Below, piece by piece: positions 44,083 to 53,347 of a stretch of 64,000 bases of DNA (position 1 is its first letter; every line of letters begins with the position of its first letter). Origin of the DNA: Rhodospirillales bacterium. GTDB lineage: Bacteria > Pseudomonadota > Alphaproteobacteria > TMED109. Made by a program: the position numbers and the translations under genes. The notes under the pieces were generated by a model. It was not told the DNA's origin and searched no databases. It saw only the letters and a program-made list of their open reading frames with translations. The stretch covers positions 1-64,000 of the forward strand of contig JAPPED010000026.1 of assembly GCA_028824295.1 (NCBI GenBank), given 5' to 3'.

Positions 44083-44656
44083 GGCAAAGGGCTCCCGTTG
44101 ATCGAATGCAGCGCCAACAGCTCAATGTCGCATGATTCGTACGCCTTGAGCAAAATACACACGAATACAAGCCAATACACGTTGCCATCGAGGTGCCGCC
44201 CCGCGCGGTCCGGCGAAGCAACGATGGCCCCGGCAGCCGTAGGCAGGCGTCCCGACTGGCCATTATCTGCCGGCTCGGTCCCGGCGCGTGATCCGGCGTC
44301 GATGCCGGGCGGCACGGAGCACCGTACCCGGTTGGCGGACCGACGCCACCGCGGTGCGCCGGAGCGGTGTCGAACCGCGCCCCCGTGAACGAGCCTCCCG
44401 ACTGATGCAGTTCCCGGCCAGAACCGATACCTGAGGTTCAGCCCGGCGGCCGGCACCTCGGTAGCGTCGGCCGACATACCCTAATACACTGTTTCGCCGC
44501 CGTTCTTGCGGCGGCCGGACGGGCGGCTACGCAGCTGGGCCCATGCAAGCCCGTCCTTGCGTGAACTGAGCCTGACCCAGTGCGTCTTGAGGCTCGGAAT
44601 CAGGTAGCCGCGGCGCAGCAACCGAGCGCCATGCCGCAACCCCGGGTTTCCGCAGA
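44083..44656. other. Intergenic region between qmcA and nhaD
   Basis: 574 bp with no supportable gene. An AT-richer part at about 44120-44190 probably contains the qmcA promoter on the minus strand. A hairpin CGCCGC-N7-GCGGCG at 44495-44513 has no T-run. The far end abuts the nhaD stop. Open frames on both strands lack recognisable content. Confidence 0.45.
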
Positions 44657-46057
44657 CTACGGCAAGGGAATCGGAACGAGGTCGAACAGCGCTTCATTCC
44701 ACAGCAAGTGCACCCAGATCCCGACCGCGTAACCCACCGCGATCACGGGCGTCCACCGGAGGTGCGAGAAGAAGGTGTAGATCCCGCGGGCCTGTCCCAT
44801 CAGGGCAACGCCCGCGGCCGAGCCGATCGAAATCATGCTGCCGCCGACGCCCGCAGCGTAGGTCACCAGCAGCCACTGTCCCTCATCCATGGACGGGAAA
44901 GCCGTCAGCACCGCGAACATCACCGGAATGTTGTCGACAATCGCGGACAGGACCCCGACCAGCGAGTTGGCCCACGTGTTGCCAAGCCCGCCGTAGACCA
45001 CTTCAGTGGACAGGGCGAGATAGCCGAAATTGGCCAATCCGCCCACGCACATGAGGACCCCGTAGAAGAAGAACAGCGTGTCCCATTCGCCGCGGCCGAC
45101 GGTCTTGAAAATGTCGAAGACGTCATCGTCGGCGCGCGCCTGGCCGAGATCGCTGCGCCGGAGGAGCAGGCTGTACCAGCAGAGCACGCCGAAGCCCGCC
45201 AGCATTCCGAAGGCTGGCGGAACGTGGAACAGCTGGTGGGACGACACCGTGAAGCAGATCGTCCCCAGGAACAGCGCGACGATCACAAGGGCACCGGTGC
45301 GGAGTTGCACCGTGTCCGACTCGACCGTGGGATGCCCGTCCGGAACCGCGAAATGCATGACCGCCGCCGGGATCAGGAAACTGACCGCTGACGGCACGAA
45401 GATCGCGAAGAAATCCCAGAAGGACAGCACGCCCTTCTGCCAGACCATCAGCGTGGTGATGTCGCCAAACGGGCTAAACGCGCCACCCGCGTTGGCCGCC
45501 ACCACAATGTTTGCAGCTGCGATGGCAACGAACCGGGGCTGTCCCTTGCCCACGGCCATCACTACTGCGCACATCACGAGTGCGGTGGTCAGGTTGTCCG
45601 CGATGGGCGACAGAAAGAAGGCGATGATGCCGGTGATCCAGAACACCTTCCGAAGGCCAAACCCCCGGGAAACGAGCCAGGCGCGCAGCCACTCGAAGAC
45701 GTTCCGCTCCGTCATCGCATTGATGTACGTGATCGCGACCAGTAAGAAGAAGAACAGCTCGGCGAATTCCAGGAACGTGTGCCGGAAGGCGTCCTGCAGC
45801 GCATGCTGCTCGGCACCGGTATCCCGGGCAGCGATCGCCAGCAGGACCCAGATCGCGGCGCCGCCGATCAGCACCGGCTTGGATTTCCGGATGTGGGTAA
45901 ATTCCTCCGTCATGACCACCAGGTAGGCGATGACGAAAATCACCAACGCAAACAACCCGATCGGGGCCGTCGTGAGACCAAGATTCATTCCGCCGGACGC
46001 CTCGGCGGCAAGAGCCGGGGTCGGGGCGAGCAGCATTAAGGCGGCGATGAAGCGCAT
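44657..46057 (-). CDS. nhaD: Sodium:proton antiporter NhaD
   Basis: 466 residues from the ATG at 46057. A possible signal-like first helix (MRFIAALMLLAPTPALA) is followed by about 12 transmembrane segments. NhaD-specific blocks are LSPIADNLTTALVMCAVVMA, GGAFSPFGDITTLMVWQKG, and SAIVDNIPVMFAVLTAFPSM with the repeated D-N motif of ion-transporter-superfamily proteins. It exchanges Na+ or Li+ for protons at the inner membrane. NhaD is frequent in marine and halotolerant bacteria, which hints at a saline habitat. It stands alone, divergent from the VOC gene. Confidence 0.93.
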   Translation of the reverse strand: MRFIAALMLLAPTPALAAEASGGMNLGLTTAPIGLFALVIFVIAYLVVMTEEFTHIRKSKPVLIGGAAIWVLLAIAARDTGAEQHALQDAFRHTFLEFAELFFFLLVAITYINAMTERNVFEWLRAWLVSRGFGLRKVFWITGIIAFFLSPIADNLTTALVMCAVVMAVGKGQPRFVAIAAANIVVAANAGGAFSPFGDITTLMVWQKGVLSFWDFFAIFVPSAVSFLIPAAVMHFAVPDGHPTVESDTVQLRTGALVIVALFLGTICFTVSSHQLFHVPPAFGMLAGFGVLCWYSLLLRRSDLGQARADDDVFDIFKTVGRGEWDTLFFFYGVLMCVGGLANFGYLALSTEVVYGGLGNTWANSLVGVLSAIVDNIPVMFAVLTAFPSMDEGQWLLVTYAAGVGGSMISIGSAAGVALMGQARGIYTFFSHLRWTPVIAVGYAVGIWVHLLWNEALFDLVPIPLP

Positions 46058-46183
46058 AGTACTCACTCGGAAGGGAACTGCCGGTAGCGACAGGGACCCG
46101 TATAGCCGAGCGCTCCGTCCGCCGCCACTGCCTGCTGCTTGCACTATGCTTGCCAAACCCCGACCTGCGATTGGGAGGCCGGT

Positions 46184-46588
46184 ATGGCAGTCCAGCTACG
46201 TTCTCTCGACCATGTGACCGTGTGCACCCGTGATCTCGACGCTTCGTTGGCGTTTTATCGCGATGTGCTCGGATTGGAACTTGCCGACTGGCGGCCCCCG
46301 TTCAAGTTCGACGGGGCCTGGCTGGCACTTGCCGGACACGCTGTCGTGCATCTGGTGACCGGCCGGCCGGCGGAGAATCCCACCGGGGCCGTCGACCATT
46401 TCGCGATTGCCGGCGCGGGCTCGCCCGAAGCCGCGAAAGCGGAGTTGACGTCGAGAAGCATCGCGTTCGACGAGCGCGTGACCCCGGACGGGCGATTTCG
46501 TCAGCTGTTTATCGTGGACCCTGACGGCGTGAAGATCGAAATCGTGTTCGATCAGACGCGCCCGACGACCGGAAGCGCTACCGCCTGA
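46184..46588 (+). CDS. VOC (glyoxalase/bleomycin resistance/dioxygenase) family protein
   Basis: 134 residues from the ATG at 46184 with GGGAGG five bases upstream. Paired beta-alpha-beta-beta modules: LDHVTVCTRDLDASLAFYRD, AWLALAGHAVVHLV, VDHFAIAGAG and RQLFIVDPDGVKIEIVFD. Metal-ligand candidates are His in DHV, His in VDH and Glu in IEI. The substrate is unknown. It is convergent with the maleylacetate-reductase-like gene (24 bp), so its link to that cluster is positional only. Confidence 0.87.
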   Translation: MAVQLRSLDHVTVCTRDLDASLAFYRDVLGLELADWRPPFKFDGAWLALAGHAVVHLVTGRPAENPTGAVDHFAIAGAGSPEAAKAELTSRSIAFDERVTPDGRFRQLFIVDPDGVKIEIVFDQTRPTTGSATA

Positions 46589-46612
46589 ACACCCGTCACC
46601 GCCCAGGCCCGC

Positions 46613-47683
46613 TCACTCGGGTGCGGGTGCCGTTCCTCGCCAAGCGTTTTCGATCATAGTCCGCAGCGGCACGGCCGCGAGCGGCCGCGGATTCTCGCAC
46701 GGGGCGGCGAGGATCATGGCAACTGCCTGTTCGATTCCCGCTTCGGGAAAGCCCAGGTCCCGAAGGGCCACGGGGGCGCCGACCCTCCGCATGAGGTCGA
46801 ACATACTTTTCGCCGGATGCGTGTCGGCGGTACCAAGCGCCCGGCTGATGCGGGTCATCGCGTCGGGGGCCGCGTCCGCGTTGTACGCGATGGCGTGGGG
46901 CAGGAGAGCCGTGTGCGTATCAGCGTGCGACAACCCCCAGCTCCCGCCGACCACGTGGGCCGCCTTGTGATGGAGCGCAATTCCCGCTGATACGATCGGC
47001 TGTCCGCATAGCCAGGCCGCGCGAAGGCCGAGGCCCCATCCGTCCAGACTGCGCGGATCGGCCGCCAATTGCTCGAGCGCCCGCGCCATCATGCCCAGCC
47101 CCTCTTCGGCCAGCAACGAAGCAAAGGGATTGGCGCCGGGACTGTAGAACGCCTCGACGGCATGCGCGATCGCGTTGAAGCCGCTTGGAATGGCAACTTC
47201 CCGCGGCAGGCCGCGCACGACCTCCGGATCGTAGATGATGGTCACCGGCAGCATCCGCTCCGACTGATGCAGCCGCTTCACGCCGTCTTCCAGCATGCCT
47301 TCCAGGTTGGTCGACTCGGAGCCGGAGAATGTCGTCGGGATGGCGATGATCGGGATGTCCGCCACGTGGGCGATCATCTTCGCGAGACCGATGGCGGACC
47401 CGCCCCCGTAGGCCACCAATCCGTCCGCCTCGGCTTGCCGGGCCGCTTCTCGAGCGACCGCGACGACCTCAACGGGAACGTGCGGGCGGGCCTCGGCGCA
47501 GACAGCGCCAACCTGACCGTGGAATCGCCCGGCCAGGTCTTCCGCCACCGCGCGTCGGCCGGGCGTGCAGCAGACCATGACCCGGGAGACTCCGAGCCGG
47601 CTGATCTCTTCCCCCAAGTTGCTGAGCGCGCCGGGGCCATAGACCACTCGGCCGGGAAGACCGATGTGGACGAACTTTTCCAC
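46613..47683 (-). CDS. Iron-containing alcohol dehydrogenase, maleylacetate reductase-like
   Basis: 356 residues from a GTG at 47683, so the protein begins MEKFVHIGLPGRVVYGPGA, which matches the usual maleylacetate reductase start; a TTG at 47701 is the alternative. Family motifs: YGGGSAIGLAKMIA, IPTTFSGSE, GFNAIAHAVEAFY, HHKAAHVVGGSWGLSHADTH and LLPHAIAYN. The GFNAIAH segment has Asn where ordinary Fe-alcohol dehydrogenases have the metal-binding Asp, as is typical of maleylacetate reductases. It probably reduces a keto-dicarboxylate with NAD(P)H. It follows the enolase-superfamily gene by 30 bp on the same strand. Confidence 0.85.
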   Translation of the reverse strand: MEKFVHIGLPGRVVYGPGALSNLGEEISRLGVSRVMVCCTPGRRAVAEDLAGRFHGQVGAVCAEARPHVPVEVVAVAREAARQAEADGLVAYGGGSAIGLAKMIAHVADIPIIAIPTTFSGSESTNLEGMLEDGVKRLHQSERMLPVTIIYDPEVVRGLPREVAIPSGFNAIAHAVEAFYSPGANPFASLLAEEGLGMMARALEQLAADPRSLDGWGLGLRAAWLCGQPIVSAGIALHHKAAHVVGGSWGLSHADTHTALLPHAIAYNADAAPDAMTRISRALGTADTHPAKSMFDLMRRVGAPVALRDLGFPEAGIEQAVAMILAAPCENPRPLAAVPLRTMIENAWRGTAPAPE

Positions 47684-47713
47684 TGCGTCTGGCAACCGCA
47701 ATCGGTCCGCAGC

Positions 47714-48823
47714 TCAGCTGAGGATGGCGGTCTGCTTGCGTTCGATCAGATCGAAATCGATCTCAGCGCCGATACCAGGTCGGCTCGGCGGATAGACGAG
47801 ACCATCGGAGTCCGGGCTCAAGTCCTCGACGAGGCCGTACTTCTGGGCGTCCGCCGGCAGCAGCACCTCGAAGAATTCCGTGTTGGGAATGGCGGCGATC
47901 ACGTGCAGGTTGGCCCAATTGTTGTGCGAGTTGCCGCCGTGATGAACCTCGTAGTTCATCCCGAACGCCTCAGCCAAATGCGCGGTCTTCAGAATGCCGG
48001 TAATTCCGCCTTTGACCGCCACGTCGCCGCGCAGGTAATCGGTCGCTCGCATCATGATCCACGGGACGTATGCCGTGAACCCGCCTGGCGAGTACTCGGT
48101 CGCCATCAGGGGAATGTTCAGCTTTTCCCGAAGCTTGACGCAGTTGTAGATGTCGTCGTCGGCAAGCGGATCCTCGTACCAGTAGAACCCGAGTTCCTCG
48201 ATGGCGCGGCCGACGCGGATCGCGTGCTGGAAGGAGTAACTCCAGGTCGAATCTAGCATGACCCGGTAATCGTCCCCGACGGCCTGCCGCACGGCGCGGC
48301 ACACCTCGATATCTTCCGCCCAGCGTGTGGGAGGGTGAATCTTGTAGGCCGCCCACCCGGCTTCCTTGATCCGCACCGCTTCCTCGGCATACGCCTCCTT
48401 CGATGGCAGCAGCGCTGACGACGCGTACGCCGGCACGCTGTGCCGATACGTGCCGATCAACTGGTGCACGGGCAGTCCGGCCGCCTTTCCCGCCAGGTCC
48501 CACAGCGCGATGTCAGCGGCGCCGATGGCGCGCCAGGCCACGGCACGGTTCCGGTGGCAGAGGTCGTCGTACAGCCGTTCACGGTCGAGCGGATTTCGCT
48601 CCATCAAGAGCGGCTTCAGGTGGCGGATGAAGTCGGGGCCGTCGGCGTGCGCGCCGTCGAGCGCCGACCCCAGGAACGCATGCCCCTCGAGGCCTTCGTC
48701 GGTGTGGATCGTCACCAACCCCATCTCGCTGGTGCCACCGAAGATCCCGGTGTGGCGGTTGTAGGACGTAGCGGGAATGTCGTCCCACTGAAACAGCGTG
48801 ACGGTGACGTCGGTGATCTTCAT
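47714..48823 (-). CDS. Mandelate racemase/muconate lactonizing enzyme-type enolase-superfamily protein
   Basis: 369 residues. The capping domain (1-120) has GLVTIHTDEGLEG and AIGAADIALWDLAGKAAGLP. In the barrel, Lys161 and His163 (YKIHPP), Asp191 (MLDSTWSY), Glu217 (WYEDPL), Glu243 (ATEYS) and His294/295 (VHHGG) supply acid-base and Mg ligands of a sugar-acid dehydratase or racemase. It would act on a hydroxy or sugar acid. It lies between the TIM-barrel gene (24 bp upstream) and the maleylacetate-reductase-like gene, all minus, so a three-gene operon is likely. The exact substrate is unknown. Confidence 0.9.
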   Translation of the reverse strand: MKITDVTVTLFQWDDIPATSYNRHTGIFGGTSEMGLVTIHTDEGLEGHAFLGSALDGAHADGPDFIRHLKPLLMERNPLDRERLYDDLCHRNRAVAWRAIGAADIALWDLAGKAAGLPVHQLIGTYRHSVPAYASSALLPSKEAYAEEAVRIKEAGWAAYKIHPPTRWAEDIEVCRAVRQAVGDDYRVMLDSTWSYSFQHAIRVGRAIEELGFYWYEDPLADDDIYNCVKLREKLNIPLMATEYSPGGFTAYVPWIMMRATDYLRGDVAVKGGITGILKTAHLAEAFGMNYEVHHGGNSHNNWANLHVIAAIPNTEFFEVLLPADAQKYGLVEDLSPDSDGLVYPPSRPGIGAEIDFDLIERKQTAILS

Positions 48824-48847
48824 GGATCCTCCAGCCGGGACGGCGGT

Positions 48848-49843
48848 TCAGTGGGCAGTTGGGCGCAGATCGGCCCAGGTGGCGCGCATCCATTCCACAC
48901 AGGCGACGGCTTGCTCGAACAGCGAGTACTGACATCCCTCGCCGTAGTCCAGGTTGGGAATGAACTCGGTCGAAATCTGGCCAAGCGTCGCCGCGTCGTC
49001 GGCAGCGTGGTGTCGCAACAGGGCCCGGATCACTTCCTTCCACGGCTCCAGGGCAGCTTCCCGCCATTCGGTGTGATATTCGCCGGGTGCTGGCTGCTTG
49101 AACGGATACTGGATTCCCCGGCCGGGGTTCCCGTCCTCATCGACCGCGGCGACATTCTTAGGATTGTTGGGAACCGCGGCACGGGCATGGCAGTGACGCA
49201 CCCAGCCGAAATCGATCCAGCGCTGGCAAACGTTTCCCGGCGCGTACGGATCCAACACGATTTCACCGGCGGCCACCGCCTCACGGATCCCGCCGATATC
49301 CTGTTCTTCGGGGTTGTCGATCTTGAAGATTACGTGGCTGTGGTCGAGCGTCATGTTGAACGGCACGCCGTGCGACTCGACCGATCGCCCCACGGACTCC
49401 ACGCGACGGAAGTCCTCCGACCACATGTTGACGTGAACCTCGAAACAGGGCGTGACGCCAATCCGGTCTCCTGCCTCGGCGGCCCGCAAGCAGGCGCTGA
49501 CCACTTCATCGTCCGTCACTTCGTGGCCATCGGCATGATTCGCCAGGAACTGCACGTTGTGCACCAGCGAGCCCAGTTCCCGACCAACCTCCAGATTGTG
49601 GACGAGCAAATCCTCGTCACGCCCCAGCGTGTAGAACCAGCCTCCCGCACGCACAGGGATCCCGTACTTGTCTCTCGCCGCCAGGAACTCCCTCACCTCG
49701 CCCGGCGCCGGGGTCTTGTCAACGTAGTCGAACACGCCGGCGTCCCGGACCATCCGGAACCGGGTATCGATCTCCGGCATCGGGTCTGCGTGCGTGTGCT
49801 TGATTCCGTTGGTCTGGATGCCAAACAACAGGTCCGTCGCCAA
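48848..49843 (-). CDS. Sugar phosphate isomerase/epimerase-like TIM-barrel protein
   Basis: 331 residues from a TTG at 49843 preceded by GGGGAGG eight bases upstream. The frame is open to 49996, but the extra residues are Cys/Pro-rich and unlike a protein start; a GTG at 49867 is the second choice. The start LLFGIQTNGIKHTHADPMPE, the run FRMVRDAGVFDYVDKTP, FEVHVNMWSEDFRRVES and NMTLDHSHVIFKID fit the xylose isomerase-like AP endonuclease-2 barrel. Glu, Asp and His in the FEVHV and LDHSH segments are candidate metal ligands. It is the first gene of the sugar-acid-type operon and divergent from the NosR-like gene. Confidence 0.75.
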   Translation of the reverse strand: MATDLLFGIQTNGIKHTHADPMPEIDTRFRMVRDAGVFDYVDKTPAPGEVREFLAARDKYGIPVRAGGWFYTLGRDEDLLVHNLEVGRELGSLVHNVQFLANHADGHEVTDDEVVSACLRAAEAGDRIGVTPCFEVHVNMWSEDFRRVESVGRSVESHGVPFNMTLDHSHVIFKIDNPEEQDIGGIREAVAAGEIVLDPYAPGNVCQRWIDFGWVRHCHARAAVPNNPKNVAAVDEDGNPGRGIQYPFKQPAPGEYHTEWREAALEPWKEVIRALLRHHAADDAATLGQISTEFIPNLDYGEGCQYSLFEQAVACVEWMRATWADLRPTAH

Positions 49844-50117
49844 GGCTTGGCCCTCCCCGTTCGCCACCCAGGCGTCCGTCGTGGGGCAGGGGTACGGGCA
49901 ATGGATGCCGGGCAGCGCTGGTCCGCAAGCATAGTGGCACCAGGCGGCGGCCGGGGCCGGCGTCGCGGTGCAGCATCGCCCGCCGGTTCCCGGCATCCCT
50001 TCCCGGGCGACAAATGGCTATGGTTCTGACCGGCACCGGGCCGTTGACCGTTCTCGACCGCGCTGGACAATCGCGGGGTTTGGACCGGTGTCCCTGGCTG
50101 CACTGGGAGTGAGACCC

Positions 50118-52364
50118 ATGCGGGCATTGCTGATCGTCTGCGCGCTGCTGGTGGCCGGACTGGCCCCGCACCCGCCCCGCGCGGTGGCCCAGGCCGACGA
50201 ATCCACGCCGACGAAACTCCAAGGCTACGGCGAGGAAGAAGCGTACCCCGTGCCCCTCGCCACCTGGACCAACCCGGGCCTGGGCGCTGACTGGCTGTCG
50301 TTCCAGTTGGTGCAGGAACTCTTCGCGGACGCAGACGCCGTCGAGCCGATGGAATCGGACCCGCCAGTGGCGCCCGTCTTCGCGGGCGGGGTTCTGCAGG
50401 GGTACATGTTCGTGACCCGCGACATCACGGAATCGCTGGGATTCTCGTCGCTTGAATTCCTGATCGCCGTCGGGCTGCGGCTGGACGGGACGCTGGCCGG
50501 AGCCCGGGTGGTCGCGCATCGCGAACCCATCATCGATCTCATCATGCTGCAGGACCTGGTGCCCCGGTTTGCACGCCAGTACGTGGACGTGGACATTCGG
50601 GCGCCGCTCAGGGTGCAGCTGACCCAGTCCAGTGAACCCGGCTCCATCGACGGCATCTCGTCGGCCACGATCAGCGCCGTGCTCTTCAATGAGGCGATCC
50701 TGCGGGCGGCCCGGATCGTCGCGCGGGCAAAGGGCATCCGGCTGCACGATCAGCCGGTGCTGGACATCGTGACATTCCACCCCCGAGGGTTTGATGCACT
50801 GGTCGAGCACAACACCATCGGGCGGCTGCGGATTTCGAAGGACGCGGCCGCGGCGGTCGGCGTCACAGAGCCCGACCTGTCTGCCAGCGGAATGGGCGCG
50901 GCCGACCTGTACGTCTACGCCAACGAACGCGCCAGCCGCGCGGCGACTCCGCCCTTCCCGGAAGACCTGCTGCTGGACATCTACGCCGGCCCGGCCATGA
51001 CGCCGACGGTCGGCCGGAATCTGCTCGGGAACACGTGGCACGACCTGTTCGTCAGCGGACGTAACCCGAACGATCTCATGCTCTGCATCATGACGATCGG
51101 TCCGTACTCCATCGACGGCGAAAAGCATCTGTCGAGCGGACCGTTTCGGCGCCTGCGTCTGCTGCAGGAGGGCCAGACCTTCGAGCTCAGCAAGGACCGC
51201 TATCGCTACCTCGGGTTCCTCCACGGAACGGACAAGCCGGACTTCGGCGAGATCGGCCTTTTCTGGATTCCGGCCGAAACCGGAATTGACCCGGTCAAAC
51301 CCTGGACACTGGAAGTGCTGGTGGAGGACCAGGAGGGAGCCAACGGGGCCTGGTTCGGGCTGGACTACGTGCTGGACGACCAGTTTGTGCTGCTGCCGAC
51401 CAACACGGCGGTGCTCGCGGCTGATCACGACGCGCCGGTCTGGGTAGCCGCATGGGACGCCCAGCGCGTCAACATCGCCATTCTCGTGACTTCCCTGGTG
51501 GTCCTGAGCGGCATCCTGGCAGTGCACGGCAGGTTGTCCCGGAGACCGGTCTTGCTGCAGTGGGTCCGACTCGGGTTCCTCGGCTTCGTGCTCGTCTGGA
51601 TGGGCTGGTATGCGGGTGCCCAGGTGACCATTCTCAACATCCTGACGTGGCTGCAGTCGGCGGTCTCCCAGACCGGGCTAGCCGTCCTGCTGTCGGATCC
51701 ACTGATCGTGCTCGTCGCGGTGTTCGTCCTGGTCACGTTCTTCCTGTTTGGCCGCGGAATCTATTGCGGCTGGCTGTGTCCCTTCGGCGCGCTCCAGGAA
51801 CTGCTCGGCAAGGCGGCACAGGCGCTGCGAATCCGGCAGTTCGTGCCGAGCTACCGGGCGCACCAGTGGCTTTGGCCGGTGAAATACGTGGTCCTCGCCG
51901 TCCTGGTCGCACTGTCATTCCACGATATGGACCTGGCGGGCACTGCCTCGGAAATCGAACCCTTCAAGACCGCCATTTCACTGCGGTTTGATCGAGCATG
52001 GCCGTTCGTCCTCTATGCCGGCGGTCTGCTGGTGGCAGGGGTGTTCATCGAGCGTTTCTTCTGCCGGTTTCTCTGCCCGCTCGGCGCGGCACTGGCCATC
52101 GGCGGCAAGTTGCGGATCCGGAATCCCCTGAAGCGCCGCGACGAGTGCGGCTCCCCGTGCCAGCTGTGCGCACGACGGTGCCCGATCAACGCGATCGCAC
52201 CCAACGGCTCGATCCGCATGGACGAGTGCTTCTACTGCCTTGACTGCCAAGTGATCTACCACGACGAGCACGTATGCCCGCCACTGGTCCGGGCACGGCG
52301 TCGACAGACCGCGCCGGACATGACGGTCGGCGCCACGCCGGCGGTGGCGGCCGTCAAGGACTGA
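50118..52364 (+). CDS. NosR/NirI-like FMN-binding and 4Fe-4S membrane protein
   Basis: 748 residues from the ATG at 50118 with GGGAG upstream. A signal peptide (ALLIVCALLVAGLAP) precedes a periplasmic FMN-binding domain (about 80-190), whose flavin-linked Thr is suggested by SISSAT-type GISSATISAVLF. A mixed domain follows to about 440, then five or six membrane helices. Cytoplasmic cysteine motifs are CGWLCPFGALQE, CRFLCPLGAAL, CQLCARRCP and CFYCLDC. NosR feeds electrons to nitrous oxide reductase NosZ; NirI is its nitrite reductase counterpart. No nosZ, nosD or nirS is in the window, so an alternative electron acceptor partner is possible. Confidence 0.87.
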   Translation: MRALLIVCALLVAGLAPHPPRAVAQADESTPTKLQGYGEEEAYPVPLATWTNPGLGADWLSFQLVQELFADADAVEPMESDPPVAPVFAGGVLQGYMFVTRDITESLGFSSLEFLIAVGLRLDGTLAGARVVAHREPIIDLIMLQDLVPRFARQYVDVDIRAPLRVQLTQSSEPGSIDGISSATISAVLFNEAILRAARIVARAKGIRLHDQPVLDIVTFHPRGFDALVEHNTIGRLRISKDAAAAVGVTEPDLSASGMGAADLYVYANERASRAATPPFPEDLLLDIYAGPAMTPTVGRNLLGNTWHDLFVSGRNPNDLMLCIMTIGPYSIDGEKHLSSGPFRRLRLLQEGQTFELSKDRYRYLGFLHGTDKPDFGEIGLFWIPAETGIDPVKPWTLEVLVEDQEGANGAWFGLDYVLDDQFVLLPTNTAVLAADHDAPVWVAAWDAQRVNIAILVTSLVVLSGILAVHGRLSRRPVLLQWVRLGFLGFVLVWMGWYAGAQVTILNILTWLQSAVSQTGLAVLLSDPLIVLVAVFVLVTFFLFGRGIYCGWLCPFGALQELLGKAAQALRIRQFVPSYRAHQWLWPVKYVVLAVLVALSFHDMDLAGTASEIEPFKTAISLRFDRAWPFVLYAGGLLVAGVFIERFFCRFLCPLGAALAIGGKLRIRNPLKRRDECGSPCQLCARRCPINAIAPNGSIRMDECFYCLDCQVIYHDEHVCPPLVRARRRQTAPDMTVGATPAVAAVKD

Positions 52365-52543
52365 AGCCGGCCGCACCCTTGCCGGAAAACCCGGACACGG
52401 ACCGCCAGCCTGAGGCGGGCCGCATCGCTTCCGGGGCTTCCGAACTTGCGCCCACCGGCGCATCTGACCTACCTTCCACCGCCAACGCGCCTTGGCAGCA
52501 CAGGTGGCGGCGAAATCGGCGCTGGCGCCGGCCGGAGGGGGCC

Positions 52544-53341
52544 ATGGCACGACTTTCAGATGCGCAGGTGGAAGCCTACGGGCGCGACGGCCACGTCACC
52601 GCCGATTGGCGCTTGCCCGCCGAGACCATCGAAGCGATGCGCAGCGCGCTCGACAAGCTTGTCGACGCCAACGGCCACATGACCAGCGACAACATGTTCT
52701 GTCCGCACCTCCGGAAGGCCGGCACGCAGGGGCTCGAAGGCGATGACGCCTGGCTGGAATTCGCCCGCATCCCCGAGGTGCTTGACATGGTGGAGCAGCT
52801 GATCGGGCCCGACTTTCTGCTCTGGGGCTCCACGGTGTTTGGAAAACCCGCGAATGTGGGCAAGGAAACGCCATGGCACCAGGACGGGGAGTACTGGCCC
52901 ATTTGCCCGCTCGCCAGCTGTTCGGCCTGGATCGCAATCGATGACGCCTCTTCGGAGAACGGCTGCCTGCGCGTGCTCCCCGGCACCCATCGCAACCGTC
53001 ACATCCTCCAGCATCACCGACGCGAGGGCGAGGACATCACCCTGAACGAGGAACTGTGCGATCCGTCGGTCGACTACACGACTGCGCGCGACATCGTCCT
53101 CGAGGCCGGCCAGATCTCCTTTCACGACGTCTTCCTAGCGCACGGCAGCGCGCCGAACCGGTCGGGTCGGCGGCGGGCCGGCTACGTCTGTCGCTACATG
53201 CCGACGACGTCGGTGTGGGACCGCCGGCTCGGCAAGGCCCTGGAAGAGCGATCCGGCACCGTCGAGTTCGCGAAGCGGGACCTGTACCTTGTGCGCGGCC
53301 GCGACGTTTCCGGGCAGAACACCGTCGTGACCGATCGCTGA
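52544..53341 (+). CDS. Phytanoyl-CoA dioxygenase family protein
   Basis: 265 residues from the ATG at 52544 with GGAGG upstream. The Fe(II) ligands are His112 and Asp114 (WHQDGEYWP) and distal His200 (FLAHGSAPNRSG), with the 2-oxoglutarate-binding Arg in the following residues. The fold is marked by LSASCSAWIAIDDASSENG-like sequence (here CPLASCSAWIAIDDA) and LRVLPGTHRN. It would hydroxylate a small molecule using 2-oxoglutarate and O2. It is 179 bp after the NosR-like gene and converges on dctP with 6 bp between stops. The substrate is unknown. Confidence 0.88.
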   Translation: MARLSDAQVEAYGRDGHVTADWRLPAETIEAMRSALDKLVDANGHMTSDNMFCPHLRKAGTQGLEGDDAWLEFARIPEVLDMVEQLIGPDFLLWGSTVFGKPANVGKETPWHQDGEYWPICPLASCSAWIAIDDASSENGCLRVLPGTHRNRHILQHHRREGEDITLNEELCDPSVDYTTARDIVLEAGQISFHDVFLAHGSAPNRSGRRRAGYVCRYMPTTSVWDRRLGKALEERSGTVEFAKRDLYLVRGRDVSGQNTVVTDR

Positions 53342-53347
53342 TACGGG

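Noticed and set aside
44495-44513. Hairpin CGCCGC-N7-GCGGCG as a terminator
   Set aside because: No T-run on either strand and 6-bp GC stems are expected by chance here.
49719-51527. 602-codon minus-strand frame opposite the NosR-like gene
   Set aside because: Shadow of the NosR-like coding frame; no motif content.
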